Shown in pieces: positions 48,801 to 60,864 of a DNA stretch of 64,000 nt. The DNA is from Multifurca ochricompacta. Its lineage: Eukaryota; Basidiomycota; Agaricomycetes; Russulales; Russulaceae. The stretch lies in the NCBI GenBank assembly GCA_022496185.1, contig WTXG01000060.1:1-64000 (forward strand). The letters run 5' to 3'. A program made the translations under genes and the position numbers. Below the pieces are notes generated by a model. The model was not told the DNA's origin and ran no database searches. It saw only the letters and a program-made list of their open reading frames with translations. Positions within the stretch are counted from its first letter, which is position 1. The number at the start of each line of letters is the position of its first letter.

Positions 48801-51800
48801 CCCATATCTTGATGCATGCATCAACGGGGTCCACCCATTCTTGTTCTTCGTATTCATATCTGCGCCGTGCCGCAATAATATTCGTACAACTTCAGTTTCG
48901 CCGTTTCCTGACGCCTGGAATAATGGTGTCTCCCCCCTCTCGTTTTCTATGTTGATCTTCGCGCCATGCTCAACCAACAATACCACGACATCACGACGCC
49001 CGCTTTCAGATGCTTTGTGAAGCACACTCCAGCCTTTGTGATCTTTGCAGTCCACGTCGACACCTCTCTCAAGAAGCGACATTACGATATCAATATGTCC
49101 CTTCGCCAGCGAAGCACCCAACGCAGTTGCGTAATATCCGCCCCTCGTATTCATGTCCTGTGGGCGAGCGACCATCAGTCGCTCTGCAACTCGATAGAAT
49201 CCGCACAGTGCCGCATAGTATAGCGGGATATTGTCCGGCCGTGTCGGATGTGTTGTGGACATGTGCTCCCTCCAAGGATGGTCAATATCGTGTATCCACA
49301 CCCATGTCGCAAAGTATGGCTTGTCGGGGTCGAACAAACGCTCCATCATGTCCTGTATAGTGGATGATACAGATACATCTCCAAACTTCGAATGTTCCAC
49401 CCAGTGCTGAGCAGCATACAGAGCGAGTGGAAACTGTTTGATTCGCTCTTTGTCGACTTTATCATCTAGTTGGAGAAGGATACTGAGGGAAACCTGGGCG
49501 AGAACTGCATGTGCTGGTTCAGGAAGAATGTGAAAGCGAGAGAGAATCTCTCCCGAAGCGGCGAGGCGACTTGATATCAAGAACTCCTTCACAGAGAAAT
49601 GCGAAAATTGAACAACTGGAGAGCCGTCCTGATTGACAATGGCTATGAGACTGGAACATGCAGATAAGATGGCCTCTTGTGCATCTTCAGGGCGCCAATC
49701 CGCGTAGTATTGGGGTATCTGTCCTGTACCAAAACGAACAGCAAGAACCTCGGCGAGTTCTTCCACACGAAGCGGACGAACAGACACTGCGAGGCATTGG
49801 AAAATTCTTTGAGCATATTCTCGTCTCTCCTTGTCGATGCTTAGCAACGTGCGCTCGTAAGTTTCGTCCAAGGTTTCAGGCAATTCATCCAAAGCGCGCC
49901 TTAGCGCTGCCGGAAAACAGCGACATAACGTTTCGAGCTGGCAGAATACCCATCGAAACCTGTGTGATGTCGTGAGAACCGAGTAAACAGGCGCCTTAAT
50001 ACTGTGGGCGGGCTCACATCCCGTCGGCTCTCTGTGAGAGCGTGTCAATCACCAGATTCTTATCCTCAGTTCTCCATCTCCGCATCTTCCGGTCCGACTG
50101 GACGACGAAGTTGATGTAATCCATGATATCATCCCTCTGTCCACTTTCATCGTGGAGAGAGACCGTATGAGTTGCCAAAGGTTCAAAAGCATCTCGAATG
50201 TCAGCTTCGGGCCGACTCGTGACGCAGATGTGTAGGTTTGGAAGTTGTAACCCGACGAGATCCTCGAAGAATCGAAGGATCCGGTCACGAGGAGACATGA
50301 TGCCAGAGGTATTGGGACACTCGTCAAGGGCATCCACAATGATATAAATCGCGGGCCGATGAGGCAGTTCAAGGATTTCCTTCAAGCATCGAAAAAGAGC
50401 ATCATCATCAGGTTGCTGCGACCCAGCGTTGTATTTTGAATACAAGTTAGAAAGAATGGCATGGCAAGGATCGGATTTGGCGCTGAGTTGAGAAAGGAGG
50501 GATGTAAGCAAGCCCCGGATATCTTGTTTTGCAAGATCTCTGAAGTCAAAATAGAAATATCCCATCAAGGCTAGTCCTGCATCGTGTAGGACATTGACTT
50601 CTTGAATGACGGTGGAGCTAATTGATGATGTCAGTGGATGGATGGGAAGAGGTATCTTGGTGTGACGCCCACCAGAGGATACTTTTCCCCGATCCAGCTA
50701 TAGAATCGGGTAACACCGCAACTATAAGCGACTGAAACAGATGGCAAGTCCGAGAAACCCTTACGTTTACCGTGTATCCACAAGAGGGAGCCAGCCGATT
50801 GCCATTTCTCAAATGTACTGCCTCGGGTAAACCATGCTGCGGTCCCAGAGTGGTGATCTCTCCGCGCAATGTTGTGATTTTTTGATGAGTCGGGAGGAGA
50901 AAGCCAATTTCGGACATCCTTTTGCAACTGCTCACCTGCGAAACATGTTCAGAATCAAGGGTTACGAACGGCAAGAGTGGGAAATAACCAACGCTTCATC
51001 TTGTTTATCTCATTTGCTGTCTCTTGCATCGCAACTAGCAACCCGCAGTCAGCCACCCAAGAAATAAATACAGCAGCCCAAGTTAGCTGAACATACCCAG
51101 AGCTTGCATTATGCCATCCGTCGATGCCCTTCCGTCTACTCGGACAATAATTGTCACAAAATGTGACTATCGAGCGAAAAAACCAAGGGGTCGCTTACCG
51201 TCCATGACTGTTTTCATATTGTTCATCAAACCGTGAACAACCTGGAGCGTCTGGACCACAGTCAACTGGGCCTCCTCCCGGGTGAGTCTGTCCAATCTCT
51301 GGAGTACAGCCTCGATTTCACTCTCCCCCAAGAGTTTCTTCGCGAATTTCTCTATCGAGAAAGGTTAAACGCGGGAAGGATGTTTTACTAGAACGAGAAT
51401 GGGCTTACTGAATCGTCCCTGCTTTATTTGTTTGGTCGCTAGAGAAAGGACGGAGAGAACTTGGACGATTATCTTCACGATTATGTCGGACATCAAAGGG
51501 GTGACTGTCATTTCGATATAAACGTGTAGACGTTTGAGGAAGTTCCCGACGCATTCGAAGAGATCCATGAGGGCATCGTAGCTCGCACTGACGCCGCTAG
51601 CGGCCTGATCGATAGACCGAGAAAACTCACAAATGATCCTCACAGCTGAAAAGATCAAAAACACGTACAGTGAGGAGAGCATCTATACAGACAAAGATTG
51701 CTTTTGCGGGTTGGAAGGGTGTCTAGTGGGAAAGCATAAAAATTAGAGTTTTGCAAGACGAATCCATCGTAATCCTGGAAGCCTACCAGGCTAACAACTT

Positions 51801-52074
51801 CGCCAAGAATGCCTGAAAATGCATGGAGAACCTGCACCACGGGGCTAAGCCAGCTGATCAATTTCCGATCTCCCTCTCGATACTCCGTGAAAGCCTTGGC
51901 GCTGTCTTGAAGTAACTTCAAGATAGCTTCGGGTGAGTCACAGCTTCGGAGCTTGTCGGCGAAAGGATTAGGATTCTTGGTACCACTGAGGTCTACGCCG
52001 GTCTGCTTGGAATAGTCTTCGAAAGCATCAAGGATCAATTGAAAGTTTGAAGAGGATATCGTTTGGGAGGACAT
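45846..52074 (-). CDS. NLR-B: Goodbye-NACHT-ankyrin STAND receptor, 1893 aa
   Basis: Ten exons: 52074-51787, 51722-51669, 51604-51409, 51351-51199, 51135-51097, 51034-50993, 50935-50765, 50697-50673, 50617-50018, 49959-45846 (5682 nt, in frame). Internal exons 2-9 have exactly the lengths of those in NLR-A, and introns are nearly identical in size. Domains: Goodbye-like N-terminus (1-257), NACHT with GKPGSGKS and IYIIVDALDEC, winged-helix region, about 26 ankyrin repeats from about residue 767, an acidic GEENEEK repeat (about 1683-1735), and five terminal repeats. It has about eight more repeats than NLR-A. The first codon before the ATG at 52074 is TTG, so translation should start at MSSQT as in NLR-A. 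A role as a non-self or damage sensor is inferred from family. Confidence 0.9.
46330..46480 (-). repeat. Acidic minisatellite in NLR-B (GEENEEK units)
   Basis: The coding strand holds several copies of a roughly 21-24-bp unit encoding GEENEEK(K/R) within an acidic linker between the two ankyrin blocks. NLR-A has a different DEEEEESEE run at the same place, so this linker evolves by slippage. Confidence 0.75.
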
Positions 52075-53359
52075 CAAGGAAAGTGTTAATTAAGCTGGTA
52101 ATAGTAAGAGTTCAGGGTGTTGCGGGCAAGCTTTAGCGCTCGATAACCGCCATCATGAATGCGGCGTACAGCCATTTCCTAGATATGAAGGATAAATGCT
52201 GGAATTGCTGAGACGGGCCGGTAGCGACAGCTGGACACCTCGATCTATTGATCATGATAAGATAATCTAAAGTGCGTCCATTAACTGATTCAGAGACAAA
52301 ACAACAAACAAATACCCGGGGTTATCCGTGCCAATTACACACCCTCCCTCAAAGTCTTAGTTATCCCATTTTTTCTTTCTTCTCCTCTACCTCTATTGGG
52401 AACACTTTAACTCGCACTCACCGCGGATTGGATCTGTACAGTAGTGTCCAGAAAATTAAGCTGGTCAAATTTGAGTATGTTACATGACATGACATCAAGG
52501 GGTGCTGGCGCGGAGGGGTTGGTTAGGCGGGGAGGGGTCCAAGGACGACGAGGCTGGGGGGGCAGGTCGTTATGGACAAGGGGGGGAGCCGTGGTCATGC
52601 GGGCGTTGCGGCGCATGCAGCGGGCAGCACGTCTCAATCACGTCTCATTCTCGACTGCTCTGGCTGTGCTACGTCCTCAACACATCAGGTGTACGAAGTA
52701 TGACGTCTTTCAAGTTCCTTGAAAATCTCATAGTTTCGATGACATTTGACAAATAATCTACTTAAATGCATATTTACAGACGGCTCGAGCCCTCAGACTT
52801 GAACTTTTGTATCATTTGGTACTCGTCCCTCAAATCCAACGTAGCTTGCTTTTCTCTGGCTTGCCTTCGCGTGCCCCGCCAGCTGTTTGAATTGAATCCC
52901 TTCCCTGATTTACAACTCCCGAACTCGAAACGCGATACGGTCTACCCACTGTAACATCAAGAATTTTCAACGTATCCGACGTATTCGACATATAATGCAT
53001 TCGACGCATTTTGGCCTCAGTGACACATATCCCTGACTATCGACAAACCCTTGTCCTTTACTCTCGTCTCTCTATCACGGAAAATCTCCGGTTTGAGCTT
53101 ACATGGTCTCACAATCGTACAGTAGCTAAATCTTCTTTACAGCCGCGCTCAACAAATCAAGTAGGACCTTGCAACTCTATGTGAAGTTGACAGGAAGGAG
53201 GGTCACATGTCAACTCAGTGCTGATAGACAAGACCCAGCTAACATTTACAGAGTACATACAAAAATTTTGGAAATCGCAAGGGAGGAACATGATCCACAT
53301 CTGCCGCTCGTCTCGACTTTGTACCTTCAGCTCGGCCTCTCTCCTTCGCCCCGTCATAA
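52075..53359. other. Intergenic between NLR-B and P450-4, no gene seen
   Basis: 52075-52190 is homologous to the 5' flank of NLR-A (GGAAATGGCTGTACGCC phrase). A strongly G-rich patch lies at 52499-52600 with many GGGG runs on the plus strand. No coding sequence is supported. Confidence 0.45.
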
Positions 53360-55415
53360 TCATGTGGTTTTAGCCGTCAGGTGAATCAGATCTGCTGCTG
53401 CATCTGATCGAGGAGTGATATGCGTCACAAATGGCTCAGGGGAACTGCAAATAGGTAATCATGGACTCGGATCGGATGTAATAGGGGGATAGGAATGCCG
53501 TACGATATCATGTCCGATGTATACGCCCCCTTCGGTGGTTTACCTTCCACAGCAGTGATGTTAAATGTCGCGAGAATGCTTGTGATTCCCACCCAGATGA
53601 CGTCCTGTGCCATACTGCGTCCTTGACATACACGTCTTCCGTAACCCCACACGTGATCCGGGAATGTCGGTGCATCGGGGGACAGCCAGCGTTCAGGATA
53701 AAATCGATCTGGTTCCGGGAACGCCACAGGATCGCGCAGTATCGCCCTGGATCAGGTTGTCAATAAAAAAGCGGGGAAATTGGAACCCTAGCAAATGTTT
53801 CGTACCACACATTTGGAATGATGATCGAACCGGCGGGGATGAAATAACCCTCATAGACATCATCCTGCATAACTCGGTGGGGGACACCTAAAAACTCGTT
53901 CCAATGAATGACATTATAAAACGCGACCAGTGTTGTGCATACCGAGTGGACCAACGGGATGCCAACGTAGAAGTTCCTTCAGAATGGCACTCACGTATGG
54001 TAGAGCTTCTTGGTCCGAGAAGTCCGGAATGCGCGAGCCGCCAGTAACCGAGTCGATCTCGGCCTGGCCTTTGCGCTGCACTTCTGAATATAACGTCATC
54101 GCAAGAATGAACGTATGGAGGGCAGATACTGTCTATGAGTGATGATTAAATCATAACTGCGCCCCTCCCCCTCTGTGTGAATTTCGCTTACAGTGTCGGC
54201 GCCAACCAAATGCAGGAGACCGGGTATGGCCTTTGAATTCCATATTTCTTCTTGTGTTGAATTTACATCAAGTTGGGAGATCATCTTGGCAGCGACAGAA
54301 GTACCAGCTGTTCCAGAGGCCTGAACAAGAAATTATGGACATCGTTGAGATACAATCCACCTGAGTAACTTACGACCGCCGCTTTGACTACAGCGTAGGG
54401 AGTTTCGAGCGTGTTAAGGATGGAAGAACGTATTTTGCGGGCCTTGCGCTTGGTGCTTAACCCAGGAAACCAGCTCGGTAAATAAATGACTATGGGCGAT
54501 AATCAGCTGTCTATTGTCTAAGAAGTAGCGAGAAACATACGCCATGGAATCATATCGAGAAGACGAGCTTCCAAGGTTGAACCAAGATCTACAGCATCAG
54601 CCATCTTCTCTGCAGCAATCAAGTACGGATCGTGTTCGGACCGCGCATCAATTCCGTATGCAATTGATAGGACGACTTGTCCAGTCATACTTTCCTCACT
54701 CGTCTGGATAGTATCCATGGTCAATGCTATATAAACACGTACTGTTTAAGGTGCTCTGCAAAGTTTTCCGGTGTGAACAATAAATTGCGCAACAGGCGTC
54801 CAGCTGCGCGTGTCTCGGACGAGCGAAAGGTCGTGGGGTGGAAATTAGAGAGAAAGACATGTCGCATACGGCGCCAGCGATCGCCGTATGGATAAACGCC
54901 ATGGTGAAATTCCGTAAACCCGACGCTTGGTGATCATGAACTGATCAAGACAGCATGCTCGTGGCCGGTAACACTTACAGGTCCAACGCAGTCATTCGCG
55001 GCCTGTGAAACACCGTCAAGGATGCTGCAAGGATTTACCCACGGGATCATACCTGTCAGAATAGATCGACGAGCGTTTGTCGAGTAGCTCTCCTGTCCCC
55101 TTCGCTGAGTTGAGAACGATCATGTGTGAACCCATCACATCGACATGTATAATATCGGAGCCTAGGTCTTAGAGTAAGGAAGCATTGCGTGATACTACTT
55201 ACTTTCATTTCCTTACCAAAATCATCCGACCACTTCTGATACGTGAGCCATGCTTGATCAGAGGGCATGTCGAGTAGGTTGCCGATGATAGGGAGGCGGC
55301 TAGGTCCAGGCGGGTATGGCAAGTGACGCTTGCGTAGGCGTGGTATGAGTAATGATAAGCTCAGGATCAGAATCGCAGCAACAAGTGGGGAAGCATATTG
55401 AGTGAGGTCAAGCAT
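53360..55415 (-). CDS. P450-4: cytochrome P450 monooxygenase, 502 aa
   Basis: Eleven exons: 55415-55217, 55161-55053, 55002-54979, 54925-54743, 54689-54541, 54489-54374, 54320-54192, 54132-53943, 53887-53806, 53746-53504, 53444-53360. Motifs: N-terminal anchor, YPPGPSRLPIIGN, WRRMR, I-helix GADT, KELLRWHP (ExxR), PERW, WGYGRRVCQGR at the haem, and conserved C-terminal PRSDAAADL. The first haem-loop residue is Trp instead of Phe (VWGYG), otherwise intact. It is the close inverted paralogue of P450-2, with similarity extending into the 5' flank up to the copia-2 insertion. The substrate is unknown. Confidence 0.9.
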
Positions 55416-55567
55416 GTTGTCAGAGGGCCCCTTAACCCACAAATCCACAAGCAGCAGCTCTTATAACTTGTTCGTCGCTAACAGAAGCCACAACATCACG
55501 TGTGATGTATATATAAACGGCGCAACAGGCCAATATCTTGAATGGGTGTGGGCGTCTGTGAGTGGAA

Positions 55568-55572
55568 GCATG
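55568..55572. repeat. Target-site duplication of copia-2, left copy (GCATG)
   Basis: GCATG precedes the LTR start and is repeated at 60865-60869 directly after the second LTR. The joined flanks resemble the undisturbed P450-2 upstream region near 24345-24362. Confidence 0.9.
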
Positions 55573-56007
55573 TGATGGATTACGATCCATCGACGACCTG
55601 GAGGAGCGCAAAAGCGCACCACAGTCGTCAAAAGTTCTAGCCTTTGGCTAGAACAATTAATTTTTGGCGCGCCCCTCAGGGGCGATGAACTTCGATCTTG
55701 TTTGCGTCTCACATTTGATTCTACAGACTCTATGGTTAAAAGTTTACAGTTACAAGATTAACGTTTATTTTATTTTGATTATTTTATCTAACTGATACAA
55801 GCGCGACAAATTGAAAAAGTCACAAGACAAAATGTCTCATTTACTTAACCCCTATTTACAAAACTCTTATACTTGTATTGAAATTAACTGTAGTGTAAAT
55901 TGTATAAAAAAGGCTTGAAAAAGCGAATCAAGAGAGCATTGTATTCTTTTTCCTTGCAAAAAAGATTTACACGCGTGTACCCCTATCTGGCCCCCATAAT
56001 CTTATCA
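55573..56007 (+). repeat. copia-2 5' LTR with three tandem hairpins
   Basis: Within the first 115 bp lie three inverted repeats: GATGGAT/ATCCATC (55574-55591), GTTCTAGCC-TTT-GGCTAGAAC (55634-55654) and CGCCCCT-C-AGGGGCG (55670-55684). The LTR ends ATCTTATCA. No clean TATA box was identified. Confidence 0.9.
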
Positions 56008-56022
56008 GGTTATGGGCCCTGC
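56008..56022 (+). promoter_or_regulatory. copia-2 primer-binding site
   Basis: GGTTATGGGCCCTGC is identical to the copia-1 site and complementary to the initiator tRNA-Met anticodon arm with one G-U pair. It directly follows the LTR. Confidence 0.75.
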
Positions 56023-56077
56023 TGCTGCTAAATAAACTCGAAACTTACTTGCGTCATTTGCACTACACTCTTTCATT

Positions 56078-59000
56078 ATGACTGACGACCTTAAACTCAA
56101 TGTTATCAAGTTAGCAGCAGACGGATCCAACTGGATCACGTACCGAGACCGCATGAAATGGATTATTGATATGAAGGGCTTGTCGCCGCTTCTTATCAAT
56201 GAAAATCCTACAGCAAGTTATGTCAATGCAGGCACAGTCGGCGGACTTACCCCTGAGCAAAAATGGGCAGCGGACGGAGCTATTGTCAAGCAGCTTATTG
56301 CCGCGTCCATACCCGACACAGTCTTTAATCGAATAAAGACTGCTACGCACGCAAAAGCGGTGTGGGACATTTTAACGACACTTTTTGAGGGACGATCGAG
56401 TAGCTTGATGGTAGACCTGGGAAGAAAATTCCAAAATACAAAATGCGGTGAGGAAGATAATGTTCGAACTCACCTTGACAGGCTGGATGAGATGCGAGAG
56501 AAGCTCGCATCTATCGGCAGAGTTGTAGACGACCTTGAATATGTCGCCATTATCTCAGGATCCCTACCACCATCCTACGACGGTCCTATCGAATCCCTCA
56601 TGACATCGTACGACGCGAATAACCAAGTCGTAACCCCAGCCGCTGTAAAACGTACCGCCCTTAACGTGTACGAACGTCGACTCCTCCGAAAAACGCCTCA
56701 AGACGAGGCATTCGTGGCAAGAACCCAGCAGAAGAAGAAGAAACGAGAAATCGAATGCTTTAACTGCCACAAGAAAGGGCATGTTAAAGCGGAATGCTGG
56801 GCCAGAGGAGGAGGGAAAGAAGGCCAAGGGCCGAAGAAAAACAAGAGCGACAATGACAATGCCGCTGTAGCAACAGAGAACACGGACAAGACGATGACAG
56901 ACATCGAATCCTGGGCCGTCGAAACAACAAGCTTTGAAGAGCAAAATAATTCATCAGTACGAGAAACGGCAAACGCGGCAAGTACCTGTGAAGCCGAGCT
57001 TTATGATTCTGGTGCCTCGCGGCACATTTCCCCTTTTCGTCATCGATTCCTCTCCTATCAGTCCATTTCCCCTCAACCAATTAGCGCCGCTGACAAGCGA
57101 TTTTTCTATGCCATTGGTACCGCGATCTTCAGATTGAAGTGCCTAATGGAACATCGACTACTCCGATTATCTTGCGTGATATCTTGCACACGCCAGACAT
57201 TCCGCTTACCGTTGTATCCATAGGACGCATCGGAGTGCAGGATATTCAGTATCCTTCCAAGGTAGTTGTTGCAATATCAAAAATGAAAAAGGACTTCAAA
57301 TTGGCAGTATAGCGGCAAATGCAAATGGATTGTATAAAGTCGAGCATTCAAATCTAACCGCGGCAGCAGCTATACCGGAAGAAGTAGATCTTCCCACGCT
57401 CCACAAGCGACTCGTCACATCTCAGTGGACGCAATTCGCACTTTGATTCGCAGCCATGCAGTCACCGGACTGCGTCTAATAGACGATCATTCCCCTTTTT
57501 ATTGCGATTCGTGCGATTATGCTAAGTTAACACGCAAGGCCATAAAGAAGGAGCGCGCCGCACCGCCAGCCAAGGCTTTTGGAGAGGAGATCCACACTGA
57601 CTTGTGGGGACCATCGCCCACTTCTACCATTGGAGGGCGAAAATATTACGTGACGTTTACTGATGATTATACGCGATTTACCAGATTAGAGCTCTTGAAG
57701 AGCAAAGATGAGGCACTGCAAGCATACAAGAGCTTTGCAGCTTGGGCCTTAACCAGCACGGAGTACGCATTCGACGATTGCGATCCGACTGTGGAGGTGA
57801 ATTCATGAGTAATGAATTCACAAAGTTTTTGAAAGATCAAGGTACCGAACGACGACTTACGACTCACGATACTCCGCAACACAATGGCGTGGCGGAATCT
57901 CTAAACCGCCGTCTTCTAGAACGTGTGCGCGCCATCCTCCATCACGCGCAACTGCCTAAATATTTATGGGGGGAGGCTATTCATCATGCTGTATGGTTAA
58001 AAAACCGTACATCTACCAAAGCGCTCGGTAATGTCACACCATTCGAGCGTCTTTACCGGGAGAAACCTAACTTAGAGAGAGTGCCTGAGTGGGGACAAAA
58101 TATTTGGGTTCACCACCACGTAGGCTCAAAACTCGACGCGCGAGGACTTGAAGCGCGATGGGTTGGCTACGATCAAGATAGCACACACGCTTCCCGCGTG
58201 TACTGGCCAGACAAGCGAACCGTTTCGGTGGAACGAAACTTCAAGTTCGTCCCTCCGACTATTTCCATTTACTCACCGCCTCCAAGCTATGCTACTGCAA
58301 CCTCGCAACCTTTGGCTACTACGCAAATCCCACCGGCAGCTACTCTCCGACGCCTCCTGTTTCAACTATACAATCAACAATTTCTACACGCACACACCAT
58401 TAGCTACGAGCCATTATCAGTATCTACGCCCCAAACTTTTCAAACACCATCTACGATCAGCACGCCTATACTTCCGCCTGTCGCTACAGATAGCGGGGAA
58501 GAAGAGATGGAAGATGAAGAAGTCGAAATTGAAGAACAACTTACAGAGCCAGTCGCATCAACTTCAAAAGGAAAAGGAAGAGCGATCGTACAACCACCCG
58601 GCGCGCCAAAGAAGAAAGTCGACCCCATGCATAAATCTGAACGCATTGCACGACTTACAGAAAAGCGCAAAAACGAGGGCTCAGCAGAAAGTTCATCATC
58701 TCGTAAAAGCACTCCGACATCTTCGACGATATCTTCCAGGCTCAAATATCATCACCCCGATTCTCAGGAAAGAAGTGAAGCGTCGATTGCTGATCTAAAT
58801 GTAGATTACGCGTATCATGCAGGATACAATGACATCATCGTGGCAGCGATTCAAGATGCTGAAGGTGACCCGAGATCACTAGTCGAAGCACAAAGACACA
58901 CAGACTGGCCTCTTTGGAAGGAGGCTATGGACCGCGAAATCACGACGCTACAGAAGGCTGAAACGTGGATCACAGTGCCGCGTCCACAGAATAAAAACAT

Positions 59001-60509
59001 CGTCAGGTCAAAATGGGTTTTCCGTATCAAACGCAAAGCCGACGGTACAATTGACAAATACAAAGCGAGACTTGTTGCCCGAGGATTCACACAGGTCTAT
59101 GGTGTCGACTATTTTGATACCTTCTCCCCCATCGCTAAACTTAGCAGCTTTCGCACCATCTTAGCCCTGGCAGCGCGATTCGATTGGGATATCGAATCTT
59201 TCGACTTTAATGGCGCCTATTTAAATGGAGAGCTGGATAGTAATGAAGAAATCTACATGCAAGCGCCACCAGCATATGAAAACAACAACGACGAAGTTAT
59301 GCGACTACGTAAGTCGCTATATGGATTAAAACAGGCCGGGCGAAAATGGTACGACACACTCTCCGTGCATTGACTGACCTGGGTTTCTGCGTTAGCTGCG
59401 CAGATCCAGGGGTCTTTTACGCTCGCGTGGCAGGACACCTGTTAATCCTTGCCATCCACGTCGACGACTGCGCCTTTACGGGCAGCTCGAGCAAATTAAT
59501 CGCAGAATACAAAATGAAATTAAATGATCGATATTCCATCACGGACCTAGGACCTATTCATTGGCTATTAGGTATTAAAATAACTCGTGATAGATCAGCG
59601 CGAACAATTTCCCTTTCGCAAGCACAATATATTACTTCAATCCTTTCGCGATTCAAGCTCGACGACGTAAAACCAAATAATACAGCTATGGTACCCGGAG
59701 TAGAATATTCACGTAACGATTCACTGCAAAATCAAGCCGACGCCGCCGAAATGATGAAAATCCCTTACCGCGAGGCAATGGGAAGTCTGATGTATGCCTC
59801 AGTTGGTACCCGCCCAGACATAGCATTCGCCGTTTCGACTCTGTCGCGCTTCCTCGAAAATCCAGGCCGATTACACTGGGAAGCCGTTAAACGGATCTTC
59901 CGGTATCTTTCCGGCACTAGGAATATCGAGCTGACATACGGCGGCGAACGCCACGATCTGATAGGGTACACAGACGCAGATGGAGCCAGCCAAGACCATA
60001 GGCATGCCATCTCCGGCTACGCTTTTCTGATCGACGGCGGGGCTATATCTTGGAGTTCGAGAAAACAAGAACTCGTAACTCTGTCTACTGCTGAATCGGA
60101 ATACGTCGCCGCGACGCACGCGGCAAAAGAAGCCATTTGGCTTCGCAAGCTCATTCATGAGCTCTTCCCAAGTTTTATCGCATCCACCCCGCTCTATTGC
60201 GACAATCAGGCTGCGATAAAACTAGCCACCAAGGATAATTATCACGCAAGAACAAAACATATCGACATACGATATCACTTCATTCGTGACGTGATATCTA
60301 ATGGCACGCTCAACTTAATCTACTGTCCAACTGATCAAATGACAGCAGATATTTTGACTAAAGCTCTTCCAAAGTGGAAGACAGATTATCATAACTCCTC
60401 CCTGGGCCTGCGTCGCGCTTGTGGGGGGAGTGATGGATTACGATCCATCGACGACCTGGAGGAGCGCAAAAGCGCACCACAGTCATCAAAAGTTCTAGCC
60501 TTTGGCTAG
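56078..60509 (+). pseudogene. copia-2 Gag-Pol polyprotein (multiple frameshifts)
   Basis: The start ATG at 56078 opens a Gag domain of the copia type, a CCHC knuckle (CFNCHKKGHVKAEC, residues 227-240), and a protease YDSGAS (Asp 310). After a break near 57110 come GAG-pre-integrase, CDSC zinc Cys, integrase (HTDLWGP; RSDCGGEF; E in GVAESLNRR), an RT palm with HVDD in place of YVDD, and RNase H (YTDADGASQD, STAESEY, CDNQAA). Further breaks lie near 57225, 57413, 57755 and 59365. The last frame runs 26 codons into the 3' LTR before stopping at 60509. The copy as written cannot make a complete polyprotein. Confidence 0.9.
60421..60430 (+). promoter_or_regulatory. copia-2 polypurine tract
   Basis: GTGGGGGGAG lies directly before the 3' LTR. 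It is also coding, being within the last frame of the polyprotein. Confidence 0.65.
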
Positions 60510-60864
60510 AACAATTAATTTTTGGCGGCCCCTCAGGGGCGATGAACTTCGATCTTGTTTGCGTCTCACATTTGATTCTACAGACTCTATGGTTAAAAGT
60601 TTACAGTTACAAGATTAACGTTTATTTTATTTTGATTATTTTATCTAACTGATACAAGCGCGACAAATTGAAAAAGTCACAAGATAAAATGTCTCATTTA
60701 CTTAACCCCTATTTACAAAACTCTTATACTTGTATTGAAATTAACTGTAGTGTAAATTGTATAAAAAAGGCTTGAAAAAGCGAATCAAGAGAGCATTGTA
60801 TTCTTTTTCCTTGCAAAAAAGATTTACATGCGTGTACCCCTATCTGGCCCCCATAATCTTATCA
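60431..60864 (+). repeat. copia-2 3' LTR
   Basis: This copy differs from the 5' LTR by GTCGTC to GTCATC, AGACAA to AGATAA and ACACGC to ACATGC, plus loss of two-base symmetry in the third hairpin (GGCGGCCCC against GGCGCGCCCC). Hairpins one and two are intact. Confidence 0.9.

Larger units (their letters stand above)
55573..60864 (+). mobile_element. Ty1/copia retrotransposon copia-2
   Basis: This 5292-bp element has LTRs 55573-56007 (435 bp) and 60431-60864 (434 bp), TG...CA ends and a GCATG duplication. The primer site at 56008 and the polypurine tract before 60431 are in place. The LTRs differ by three transitions and one indel (about 99% identical), so insertion was recent but probably older than copia-1. 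It sits between P450-4 and P450-5, on the opposite strand to both. The coding region carries several frameshifts. It belongs to a different family from copia-1. Confidence 0.95.

Noticed and set aside
45908..49360. Many open frames antisense to the NLR-B and NLR-A ankyrin regions
   Set aside because: They arise from the repetitive codon pattern of the sense strand; they repeat the same Arg/Ser/His-rich text and match no family.
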